Below, in pieces: positions 1 to 10,550 of a stretch of 64,000 nt of DNA. The position numbers and the translations under genes were made by a program. Origin of the DNA: Lytechinus pictus (lineage: Eukaryota; Echinodermata; Echinoidea; Temnopleuroida; Toxopneustidae); NCBI RefSeq assembly GCF_037042905.1, contig NC_087252.1, forward strand, positions 36,643,556 through 36,707,555. Reading direction: 5' to 3'. The notes beneath the pieces were generated by a model. It saw only the letters and a program-made list of their open reading frames with translations, did not search any database and was not told where the DNA came from. Every line of letters starts with the position of its first letter. The first letter of the stretch is position 1.

Positions 1-21
1 CAATATACTGAGAGTAGTTAC

Positions 22-235
22 CTTGGAAAGTACCGCCTCGATCTCGACAAGTGGTCTTGGCTTCATTCCATGTCATGATATTTTCTGACCGCCAATCATT
101 TACCAAGTGTTGTCCTATGATGCAGCTGTGAGATGCCATGACCATGGAATTTTCAGCACCTATAAATTCTCCTAGTGTTCCTGCATCACACACCGTAGCT
201 GAAACTATCAGAGAAATCACACATTTGAATGACAT
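22..235 (-). CDS. Cys-rich, C-type-lectin-like exon (first exon of a gene, or internal exon of the CCP gene)
   Basis: On the minus strand this exon reads without a stop into a G|GTAACT donor at 22/21 in phase 1. Two starts fit. An ATG at 235 begins MSFKCVISLIVSATVCDAGT, which looks like a signal peptide, so this could be the first exon of a gene leaving the window. Alternatively a good acceptor (tttctctgatagtttcag) ends at 199 and the exon runs 198-22, a symmetric phase 1-1 exon of 177 nt that would follow the CCP exons upstream. The protein ends in MTWNEAKTTCRDRGGTF, which resembles the W-x-x-A-x-x-x-C-x-x-x-G-G start of a C-type lectin fold, with two earlier cysteines. The rest of the domain lies outside the window, so the family call is tentative. 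Confidence 0.5.
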
Positions 236-435
236 TCTAATATATCGTTGCCTAACCGCAGAAAGGCCATAATCGACATTAAAAAAAAAGTGGTTGTGTT
301 ATTGCTTACATGAAAAAGGCATGTCATGAACTTTCTTCTGGTACAATTCTCGAATCTAAAAGTGACGTCATTATGACATAATAGCAAAAAACATTTCCAC
401 GTGCTTTCTCTGGGAACAAGACACTTATGTGCTTA

Positions 436-1735
436 AGGCCCCCTCACACCTGACCGAATGTAGGCGGACGAAGGGTGACTACTGGGGAAAAAATGCACGT
501 GGACTCAACGAATTTAAATAAAATTTCCGTCAAATCATGCGATCAGTAATTGTTGTCAAATTTTATCAACGAACGGTAAGCGAAGGATAAATATGACATG
601 CGAAGGATATCGATTTTCGGTTCACCTCTTTGAGTAAATTGCAGCCGAAGGCGAACGAATGGTTGGTATAACCCAATAAGACGAACGATCAGTGAGCAAT
701 GGTTCGATATAACGTGCGATTAGAAACGAAGACGAGGGAATAGATCGGGCGTTCTTGTACGTTTGTGTCATCGTGTTGCTTCGTTATTGGGTTCTTTCGA
801 GATCGGCCCACTTTGGCAAAAGCGCGATGAGGGAGTATGCGCGACTATAACGCACGAACGATAAACGAACGATTACCGCAGACTAAAGAAGAGATGCGAA
901 TTCAAACAGATGACCAACGATTTTTCAATTCGTCGGGAATTCTTAAACATTCAAAATTTCCGCGTGAATTTGAATAATCGCAGCTGTTAGCTCGGAAGGT
1001 GTATGAACCCAAACACGAAGGGTAAATGTGATTTACTATCAGTTACCATTGAAAACGATTTTTTTTTTTATGCATTTCGCCAGCCATCGCAAGGCATATT
1101 TCAGGCAATTCAGTATTGGCCCCCTCACACCTAACCGAATTGCCAGAAATATGCCTTGCGATGGCTGGCGAAATGCATTTTTTTTTCATTTCAATGGTAA
1201 CTGATAGTAAATCCTATTTACCCTTCGTGTTTGGGTTCGTACACCTTCTGAGCTAACAGCTGCGATTATTCAAATACGCGCGGAAATTTGAACATGTTTA
1301 AACATTCCCGACGAATTGAAAAATCGTTGGTCATCTGTTTGAATTCGCATCTCTTCTTTAGTCTGCCGTAATCGTTCGTTTATCGTTCGTGCGTTATTGC
1401 CGCGCATAGTCCCTCATCGCGCTTTTGCCAAAGTGGACCGATCTCGAAAGAACCCTTGACGAAGCAACACGATGACACATACGTACAAGAACGCCCGATC
1501 TATTCCCTCGTCTTCGTTTCTAATCGCACGCCATATCAAACCATTGCTCACTCTTCGTTTGTCTTATTGGGTTATATCAACCCTTCGCTCGCCTTCGGCT
1601 GCAATTGACAATAGTTACTGATCGCAAGATAAGACGGAAATTTTATTTGAATTCGTTGAATTCGCGTGCCTTTCGTGCATTTTTCCCATTTGTCACCCTT
1701 CGTCCGCCTACATTCGGTCAGGTGTGAGGGGGCCT
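436..1735. mobile_element. 1.3-kb palindromic MITE with TTA target duplication
   Basis: The ends are inverted copies: AGGCCCCCTCACACCTGACC on the left and its complement on the right. The two arms stay complementary over about 600 bp each. The centre holds another copy of the terminal motif (about 1118-1140). TTA flanks the element at 433-435 and 1736-1738. A 3-bp TTA duplication is typical of PIF/Harbinger-type non-autonomous elements (family knowledge). No transposase is visible. Confidence 0.75.
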
Positions 1736-1738
1736 TTA

Positions 1739-2393
1739 CGTGCATTGACCGATTTTCGCTAGCGGTCTCTCAGGTCACTGGATCAGTGGATTGCGTATTT
1801 TTGTTACCGGGAAAAGGACGCAAGGTATTATTTCTAAAGATTAGAAAGTGTTTTGAGTTTTTTAAATAAGATACATATATATCAATGAAAGCAACATCTT
1901 GCTTTGTCAGAAAGTATGAGAATTAAGACAGAAAATAATACATAAGCGCAAAAATAAGGTCAAAACTTGATTTGCTTTTTCTCAAAAATGTACGTTTCAC
2001 GCGATAAGGAGACGATATATGAGGTCATTTGCAAGATTCATTTACTCATTCTCAAATATTGTTTTTCTTTAATAAAAAGGGATGAGGACGATTAGTGCTG
2101 GCTCTCACTCTTTTTATAGAGTGAAAACATGACATTGACGAAAATAGTTCCCTCTATTTCTACTAGCTGTTCTTTTTTAAGCTATTACCGTTACCAATCA
2201 TACTCCAGTAATTAGAAAAAAATAATACTGCCTATTATAACTTAAACTCCTGCAACTTCCCCTCCTCTTGCTACTACTATAACTTATACTAGACTACTAC
2301 TATTACTACTTAGTATTGTTTTTTTTTTGCTTTGAAGTCTATAAACCAACTTCATGCTCGGATAAACTTCCCATTTAATTCAAGCTCTCTTAC
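1739..2393. other. Intergenic or intronic AT-rich sequence
   Basis: This stretch lies between the MITE and the second CCP exon. I see homopolymer tracts and a run of CTACTA-type repeats at 2265-2310, and no exon-like frame on either strand. Confidence 0.4.
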
Positions 2394-2582
2394 TTTTACA
2401 TGTCGGAGCCGCATTCTTCCAAGAATGGTCATTCCCGCACGTATTCTGAGTACTCCCCATACGCTGGTATCCAGTCTTGCATGAGTACTGAACGGTATCA
2501 CCAGGTCTGTATCGGGCCACACCCGCCGGGTTCACCTCACCATATGCAGGAACGGGAGGGTCGGGACAGGTTGATATCGATT
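2394..2582 (-). CDS. CCP exon 2 (sushi domain)
   Basis: This symmetric phase 1-1 exon of 189 nt has acceptor attag at 2583 and donor A|GTAAGA at 2394/2393. It encodes one complete sushi module with four cysteines: CPDPPVPAYG at the start, GDTVQYSC in the middle, then a C and SWKNAAPTC at the end. The conserved Trp lies before the last Cys, as in the family. Confidence 0.8.
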
Positions 2583-5325
2583 CTAATGGAATATAAAACA
2601 TACCATAATGCATTTTGACATCATTCAGGCTTTTGGGTACACCAATAAAGACAAAAACAGAGGTAAATTGGTATTTTTTTAGAGAAGGAAATCTTCCTTT
2701 GTAATTGATTTGAATCGATTTCTATGATGTATAGAGGTAGCCAAAGGCTGATCGATTTTAGTTTAAATTTGATTTATCTATCTTCATTTATTACATTTTT
2801 CAATTTATGTACTTCTTTTCACTCATCTTAATTTATTAATTAACTCTTCAATACCGATGTCTTTGTATATTCCGTTCTCTGTTTCATTATTTTCATGTTT
2901 TGGGATTGTTTAAGATTCTTTTCTTGAAATATATTTCCACGTTTTATCGTATAGGGCTTTAAGTAATCTGGGGAAAGTGCAGTGTATGAATGAAGATAAT
3001 ATAAAGTAATGATAATGATTATAATAATAATAAACAACGATTATAATTTTAAGAATAGGTCAAATAGCAATATTATTGATAATAATGATAATACTAATGT
3101 ATTATATTGATAAAGTGATAAAGACAACAAATAATCATATTTTACTATACTAATGATAAAATGTATGGAAGTTACAATAAATCACATAATCAACTTGTCG
3201 ACCCCCCCCCACCCCTCTCTCCCTCTCACACAGACACAAACACACACACACTCACTATATTATTTACCTGCGCAGTAAGGTGTTGGCTCTCCAGTCCATT
3301 GGCTATCCGCACCGCAGATCCACACTATGACGTCAGAAGGTCCCTCCATGACATAGTTCTCTTCACACCCCCATACCAGGTAAGTTCCAATAGGAAACGC
3401 AGACGTTTCTGTAGCTGTAGAAGCACTCTCAAAAGTACAATGTGGACACGTCCAATCCGGAGTGCTGCACTCTGCACGCGCATATACTGTGTTATATGAA
3501 AAGATACAAAAATATACATATACTTTTTTTTTCAGATGACATCATTATCATTCGTCTTTTGTCGGGGAAATGTGTGTGTGTGTGTGTGTGTGGGGGGGGG
3601 GGGTACTTCGTGTACCAAAGTATAGAGTATGATAAATAAACATATACTACTACCTGCAACTACTACTACGAATAATAATGACTTATGTTTTTTTTTTTTT
3701 TTTTCTTGTTTTGCTTCCTTTATTATGATTGCCCTTTTTATTTATTTATTTATTTTTTTTTTTTTTTTGGGGGGGGGGGTGGTATATTGAATGTCGAAAA
3801 AAAAAGCCACGCAAGAGATACAAATGGTATCGTAGGGGTAATGTGTGTAATGTCATACTATTTGTCCCCGTACGCTCCTCGTGCTATGCGTTTTAGTTGT
3901 ATGATTATTGCATTACAAAAAAAAAAAAAAAAAAATCCGTTGTTCAGTTGTTAATCAACACACTCAAAGGCAGGAATAGATTTCCGTATCCAAAAATGAA
4001 TCATTTATTTATTTAAAAAAACGCTTGTGTTAACTCAAAGTTCCTCTTCAAAATCACAGGTTTTTTTTTTTAACAAACAGCAAACGTCATAAAACAAATG
4101 CATTATAACAAAAGTATTTTGATAGGTTTGCTTGAACATTTGTTTTTTAAAGTACCCATACAAATAAAAAGAAAAAAATAAGATGAACAAAATGTCCGTG
4201 ATGATATGGGAACCATGAATACAACGATAAATACAAACACGTTAAGAGAAAGTAATCGCAGTAAGTGATTTCACATAACTTACGTTTCAGTGTCACGATT
4301 TGGGTTATTCTTTCCGGTTTCGCGCGATTGATAATGTCCCTGAACGGTATTACTCATCTCCGTAGATTAATATTGCTACGTGAAATGATCAATATTGATT
4401 TCCTAAATATTTACATAATGGCGACAAGCCTGGTCACTAGACCGATACATTGATCATATTGCGTGAATAAAATTTCAAAGCTAGTAATAGCCCCCCCCCC
4501 CTTCTGTCTTTATCTCGCTTCTCTGGGCCAATAAGGTCAATAAAAATGTATCTTATTTTAAGAAAATTACCATCTCATAAACACAATAAAGCTTTATGCA
4601 TGATATATATAATTTTAACTGCTGCCGTCCTAAATGATTTATTTGTGGTTATCGCTGATTCGAAGAATGACATTCTAATAAACTGAAACCTAAAGTTCAT
4701 TAGTCAGTATGTTACAATATCACTAGTTTGGGCATTATTGTAGAAATGAAAATTAATATCCTGAATTTTAACGGGAATTTTAAGTACATTTTCAACGTCT
4801 TATCAAGCCAGTAATCATCCATCGTGAGACCAAAGGAAATCACTCTATCCCTCCCGCATCCACCATAAAGGCTGATCTGCGCCACAACAAAATTATTTTT
4901 GTACACTGAAAATCAGAATGTCGCTGAAATACCATCAACAGGATCAATGTAAAAACTTTAAAAAATAAAAATAAAAAAGTAAATTGAAATTGCATGTGTA
5001 TATCACAGTTTGAAATTAAAGAATCGATGACGTCACATTATTTCTTTTTTCCTTTTCGATATGATATCAATACGAAAATCGTCTAATCATCCTTTTCTAA
5101 TGCAGCTCGCGTTTTTTTACTCAAACTTAAATTTACAAAGGCGTCACTACCGTAACGTTAAATAATTTGATAAAGAGATTTTTGTGAAAATATGAAAAAA
5201 GGCAAAACTTAGGGAGTGTAACTTAACAAAGATATATGTATCATTTTCTTATCGATCTTACCAGTCATACATGAAGCGACTATGTACAATACGAGTGACA
5301 TCAAGGTGGTCATGACGACGAACAT
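2394..5325 (-). CDS. Secreted sushi/CCP-domain protein gene (3 exons seen, 3' end unresolved)
   Basis: Three minus-strand exons join in phase: a signal-peptide exon (5325-5262), a first sushi domain (3486-3268) and a second sushi domain (2582-2394), all with phase-1 junctions. The second CCP ends at an A|GTAAGA donor, so the gene continues downstream, possibly into the 198-22 exon. Sushi domains are extracellular protein-binding modules of complement regulators, selectins and adhesion proteins; nothing here identifies the ligand. Introns carry microsatellites and homopolymers. No terminal exon or poly(A) signal can be assigned. Confidence 0.7.
3268..3486 (-). CDS. CCP exon 1 (sushi domain with extra cysteines)
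   Basis: The donor is G|GTAAAT at 3268/3267 in phase 1. The acceptor is most likely ttttcatataacacag at 3487; a second in-frame acceptor would start the exon at 3471. The frame reads ECSTPDWTCPHC, then GTYLVWGCEENYVMEG, WICGADSQWTGEPTPYC. The last part is the typical C-x-W-x-P-x-C end of a sushi module. The N-terminal part has an additional cysteine pair. Length is 219 nt, a multiple of three. Confidence 0.75.
3500..3935. repeat. Microsatellite and homopolymer cluster
   Basis: A (TG)n run followed by G10+ lies at about 3572-3603, poly-T and TTTA runs at 3689-3769, a G run at 3769-3778 and an A run at 3917-3934. It lies in the first intron of the CCP gene. Confidence 0.8.
5262..5325 (-). CDS. 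Signal-peptide exon of the CCP gene
   Basis: The ATG at 5325 starts MFVVMTTLMSLVLYIVASCM, a hydrophobic signal peptide. A G|GTAAGA donor follows at 5262/5261 in phase 1, matching the phase of the next CCP exon. The exon has 64 nt, 21 codons plus one base. Confidence 0.7.
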
Positions 5326-8300
5326 CCGATTTCCAGGTTAAGAGATGAGATACAATCCCACCTCTGATTGAATATTTGAAGCCCTGTCGAATTGTCTGAC
5401 AATGATGCTGTATAGGTAACCCCGTTATCGCTTAGCAAACAGAAAAACTTTTCAAATCGAAAACAATACACTTTTTCAAACAAATTCCTGTCCAAATTCA
5501 TTGTTTGCTATTCCAACGCGATTATCATAAGAAGTCCCAGAGATATATGTGTTTTTAAATAAATTGATGTTCAAAATACTGCGATCCTTCTTCTGGATGT
5601 TAGATTTCAGACTAACCAATTTTTTCGTATTGTTCCCATCGACTTCTAAGCAACATTTCTAAAAGCAACTGAACATGTCCATTTATAACAATATTGCGTT
5701 ATGAATAGTAAATGTGGTTGAAAGAGTATGTATATGAACAACTTGCGGAAATTACTGAAACATGGAACCAAGGCCCACCAAAAACCATGGCAACTGAAAA
5801 ATATAAAATTGTGGTCATCATCAGGATGACAGAAAAAAATTCTGTATCGCGCACGCGATTTGTTTAATGAAGGTTTTAGCGAAGGTCGGATGAGTTTGAT
5901 TAATCAAACGGCTTTTTTTCATGTCACCACGCATCGATGTCTGTTCATAATTATTGTAAGGAATATATTGCCCATATTGGCGGTACAAGTTTGTTCTGTT
6001 CTGGCTACTTGGACTTGCATACATAATTTTTTTCTGTCATGAAATTTATTTGTATATAGGTACAACTATGGTAGTTGTACCTATATACAAATAAATTTCA
6101 TGACTGTGTTGGAAATAAAAAGTTTGCTCTGTTCCGGCCCCTTGAACTTGTATACAATTATCATAGTTGTCATAAATAAATACCCAATCAGTTTGTAATT
6201 ACTGTTTGCACATCGTGTGAGATTCATAACAAGCAAGGATCCCAATATAAACAAGGGCTGACAAATATAATTATATTGGTTTCAAGCAGGCTGCGTCGAT
6301 TTCCAATTTATGTAGAATAATTTCTTCTCTGGACTTCTCTTCCTTCTCTGACTATGTTTTAACCCGTTTCCAAAACATAAAATGGTGGTCTCTGTTTAAA
6401 ACCTGTAGAATTTAAAGTAGTAGTATACAGTTCAACTGAATCTCAACTGCTTGAGGTAACTTCTGCGTCTTATAATCTAGCGCATGCAAATTGCAATCTG
6501 TGGGATTGAAACGAGAAAAAGAATATGCCAAATTCCTGAACACTATAAAGACAATTTGATAAATAAGTCGTGCACCAGAGACATGCGACATTTTGTGATA
6601 AGTTAATTCGGTTGCGAATTCCGACGGGAACGCTATCATGGTTATTAATCACAAAACTAGCTAATGACGAAAAGTGACAATTTTTTACGTTTTTTTTCTT
6701 GTTTTGTTTTGTCTTGTTTTAACACAGATGCGGAGCAGATATTGTGGAGAAGGTTCCCGCATCACGTTCCTTCATGTCCTCACGAAGACACCCGCTTTTT
6801 TTTTTAATGATATGTAAAAAAAGGCGAAGGCGAGAACCGAACTCACATCATCATCATCATCAACATCAGTGAAAGTACAGTCCACCAGGATGGTAAAACA
6901 TCACAATCACTTGATATCTTTGTTTTAATAAACGATATGAAACTCATACATTTATCATTAGTTACTTCATTTCCTTTTTTTTTTACTTAACATGCCATAA
7001 AAACAACTGAATTAACATGAAATTGATTATCGATTTTCGATTCCTAAATATACGTTTATTGTCAATTTATTCTTATATTTCAGAGGAAATATTACACTCT
7101 TGATACATGTAGTAAAAAGATGGGAACAATAATTCTGACAAACGATTGTTTCTATATAGTAATTGTTCTTTACTTTTGCATGAATGTTAAAAAACAACGG
7201 ATACACAATTTTCTGAAGGAATGATATAAAATCATTTGCATTTGGATTATTTGTTTTAAGATGTTAAACAATATACAATACCGAAACAATAATATTCACA
7301 AAAATATAATACCATAATGATCATACTTCTCATAAAAAACTTAATTAAAATATTTTGTTTACAATATGTTACAATATTGAATATACCACCGTTCTTAACT
7401 ACCGTCGCAAATGAATGTTATAAAACATGAACAAGATAAATATTTAAACCTACATTTCTTCGTATTTAAAATCAGATCATGTTCACAATAAAAATTATAC
7501 ATGTTTTGTGCAAAATTAATTATGAGGTAAAGCGCGTCATGGTAATACTGTAGGGTCTTAATTACTCTCCCTAGATTAAACGAATAATACATGTACACCC
7601 TCCCCCTTTAAAAACTACACAATTAGATAACAAAGTTTTAAGGTTTGATATAATTGAGCTTCATGTTTTCGACATCTCTCCCGGAAACTAACTCCTGATA
7701 ATTTCGAATAAATTCCAGGTTGTGGTAATAACTTCATATAGAGTTGCAAACCGTTACTTTTGCAGACATCCTTTATTTTCCATTTCTTGTGTTATCTTGT
7801 CTGAAGAAAGGTACATCTAAAACAGATGGTTCTTCTTGAAAATAGACAAGACAACCCAGGATATATTTTTAGTAAAGCTCCTATGGCAGCAGTTAAAATA
7901 ATGCTCCCTGAAATAACCTGTTGCAATAACAGCGCGTGTGATGAAAATATTACAGATCGTTTCAAGCCAGTCATTTGGCAATCTATATCCAATTCGTTGA
8001 AAGGTAAAAGGCGTCGTTGATACCGAAACACCGGAGACAATTGCTCCAGCTTTATTTCGTCTACGATGTAGGGTTAGGGTTGCAATTATGTTTAGGACAG
8101 GGTATAGCGTTAAATCCAGGGTTGAAGTTGGTGTGAGGAATTTACAGCGTAGCAATTGTCGCCTGAGCAAATGTCATGGAACCCGTTGCAAATGTATGCC
8201 TATACCCACATACTTTGAATAAATAGCAAAGAAATAGGTACATGCATATTCAGCATACTACAATCATCAAAGAAAAAAAAAACATAATAGCATATGTTTG

Positions 8301-9013
8301 GGAATTGAATTAATTGTCCATGTTAACATGTTTAACAGTGAAAGATAGATTAAAAGTCTTTTGATTCTTAACCTAGATAGTAGGAAATCTGCAGAAAATA
8401 TGAATGTATCCTTTCTTCTGGCTGCTTGGCGCAGTCACATTTTCCCTCTGTTAATTATTTTTTTATGGTTATCTAATGAAATTCACTATTTTATCTGAAA
8501 AAAAAAATGATCTGTAAGTATCCTATTTAATACATGTTCAAGGACAGATTACGCTTAATTTGATGACCGTGGTGCCTTCTTCGAATGAACTTTGAATGAC
8601 ATCTCTGAATCAAGATACTGAAATATTCGATTGTTTTTTTTTTTTCGATTCATCGCATTTCTCATTTCAAACAACTGTCAAAGGATGAATGAATACATCC
8701 GAGATGGATGTCTAAATATCCAGAAGTTCAGAGCACGTTTCTGAGCACCATGGTGTAATCTGAGTGGAGGGTTCTTCTATGGCGTGGATAGATTAGGCCA
8801 ACTGCTATCCCATTCCTTTTGAACTGGATTCCACTTTTTAAATGGAGAAAATATGTTCCCGTCCAGACCATCTGGGACCCGTTTTATGAAACGAAATAGT
8901 GATTATCACTTGCAACTGTCATAAGCTACATAAATCCTTGCTTCTGATTGGTTCAAGCCAAATCAGTCAGTTGAAATCACTGACAATATGTTTCGTGAAA
9001 CACTCCCCTGGAG
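5326..9013. other. Intergenic region without a supported gene
   Basis: This lies between the CCP gene start and the end of the FZ/Ig gene, both on the minus strand. Open frames around 7792-8170 have no recognisable domain. The region holds a perfect hairpin at 6036-6104, AT-rich sequence, and near 8875-9010 a short element with inverted ends (GGACCCGTTTTATGAAAC and GTTTCGTGAAACACTCCC). Confidence 0.5.
6036..6104. repeat. Perfect hairpin, 33-bp arms and 3-nt loop
   Basis: Positions 6036-6068 and 6072-6104 are exact reverse complements separated by TGG. The arms start GTCATGAAATTTATTTG. The flanks contain an approximate direct repeat (tctgttctggctacttggac near 5995 and tctgttccggccccttgaac near 6130), so the hairpin sits between two related segments. 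Confidence 0.9.
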
Positions 9014-9019
9014 TTTATT
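9014..9019 (-). promoter_or_regulatory. Poly(A) signal AATAAA
   Basis: An AATAAA on the minus strand lies about 12 nt after the TAG stop of the FZ/Ig gene. It is the first hexamer after the stop; a usable cleavage site is plausible but not shown. Confidence 0.4.
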
Positions 9020-9030
9020 GCTGACCACAA

Positions 9031-9178
9031 CTACGGATATCCAAAGAAAGGATCAGCGGTGAGGTAGAAGCAATCCATCGGTGAGCTTTCCGGTGTAAAA
9101 TCCCTTTCCTGACCCTCGAATCCAGCAGGTCCAGCTTTCATACATACAACCGTTGTATCCGGCACACTTCCGACGCAT
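9031..9178 (-). CDS. Last exon of the FZ/Ig gene: end of second VCBS-like unit, stop
   Basis: The acceptor cataacaccacag lies at 9179. The first base completes AG|A (Arg) of the preceding DDYC-R. The frame reads CVGSVPDTTVVCMKAGPAGF, then SSPMDCFYLTADPFFGYP and TAG at 9033-9031. The C-V..C-M-x-A-G pattern mirrors R-I-V...C-L-L-A-G in the previous exon, showing that the unit is duplicated. Confidence 0.75.
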
Positions 9179-10506
9179 CTGTGGTGTTATGTTTTCAAAA
9201 GGAAGAATGAAAAAGTCTATTATAAATACCGCAGTATCGATTTGAAAAGTGTAGTCAAATATTAAATTTACACTTTCAGAAGTTTGGAAATTGAGAGAAT
9301 GAGAATGGGAAAACAGGGGGCAGCGGCAAAATTAGAAAAAAAGAGAGCTCAACATGGCGTGTATCTAAGACACCCTTTCTTCACAGTCCCAAGAGAGTGA
9401 AATGTGCGAGTTTTTTTACCATTTTGAAATGAAAATTTGATTTTGTGGTAGGTTTTGATACAATACTTCCTCGTAAAATAACACTATCTTTGCCTTTCTT
9501 TTTCCCACATTCTCTATTGATCGTATAACTTGTTGAGTGGCATGGGTCGAAGACACCCCTTGTACGTCAGTGAAGAAGACGTAGTTAGGAAGTAAGGGAA
9601 GACTAATCTCAAAACGAAATAAATTAAAACAACCCGACTTTGAACCCCCAAAAGCCCAGAAAATTAGAAGTGGGAGGTGGCATAACTGGCAGAGAGGAGG
9701 GAGCGAAAAGTAAGAAGATAAAGCTAATTAGAAAAAAAAAATAGATGGAGAAGAGAATAAAAATCAGGTACCAAATAAAATTAAAAAAAGAAGAAAAACA
9801 TAATGGTAATGATAGTGCACTCCTTGGTAGTACTCTTCCAAAGGTATTATGTTTGTGTACGTTACCCAAAATAAATTAGAAATGCGACAAACACAAAACG
9901 ACCAACCAGGAAAGGATTATAGTCACTAGCGTACCTACGGGGGGGGGCAGAGGGGCAGTCTGTCCCCCTGACGAGCCACAACCCATGCAAAGGACGTATC
10001 ACTGCCCCCCTGACGAGCTTGAAAATCCTTTTTTGCCCCCCCTGATGAGCTTGAAGACCTTTATTGCCCCCCTGACGAGCTTGAAGCTTGTCAAATTTTT
10101 TTCTTGTACGAAATCCTTCATTTGTGATTTTATTATTATTATTTTTTTTTGCTTGTCAAATTTGTTGGCGGATGGTTTTGCCCCCCCCCCCTGTGAAAAA
10201 TCCTAGGTACGCCACTGATTAAAGTAATTTCCATCGTTACATTATGAACAATAAAAAACGCATTATATCCACCCATTGACCATGATAACCTTTCCGGTAT
10301 GTTGATGATTCATACAGTGGTTCTCCTGCATGTATACATTGTATCGGGTAACAATTATTGCAACACAAAATCAACTAAAACTGAATGAAAGTGTTTCATT
10401 AAAACATCGGATAATGATACCATTTGCATGTGTTTGTTTATATCTACTTTTGTTGATTCGCATCAGTATTCAGCTGCCATAACCCCCTCCACACACACAC
10501 ATACAC

Positions 10507-10550
<44 letters not shown>

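Noticed and set aside
7792..8170. Overlapping open frames on both strands
   Set aside because: No recognisable motif or exon boundaries; probably chance or an unidentified repeat.
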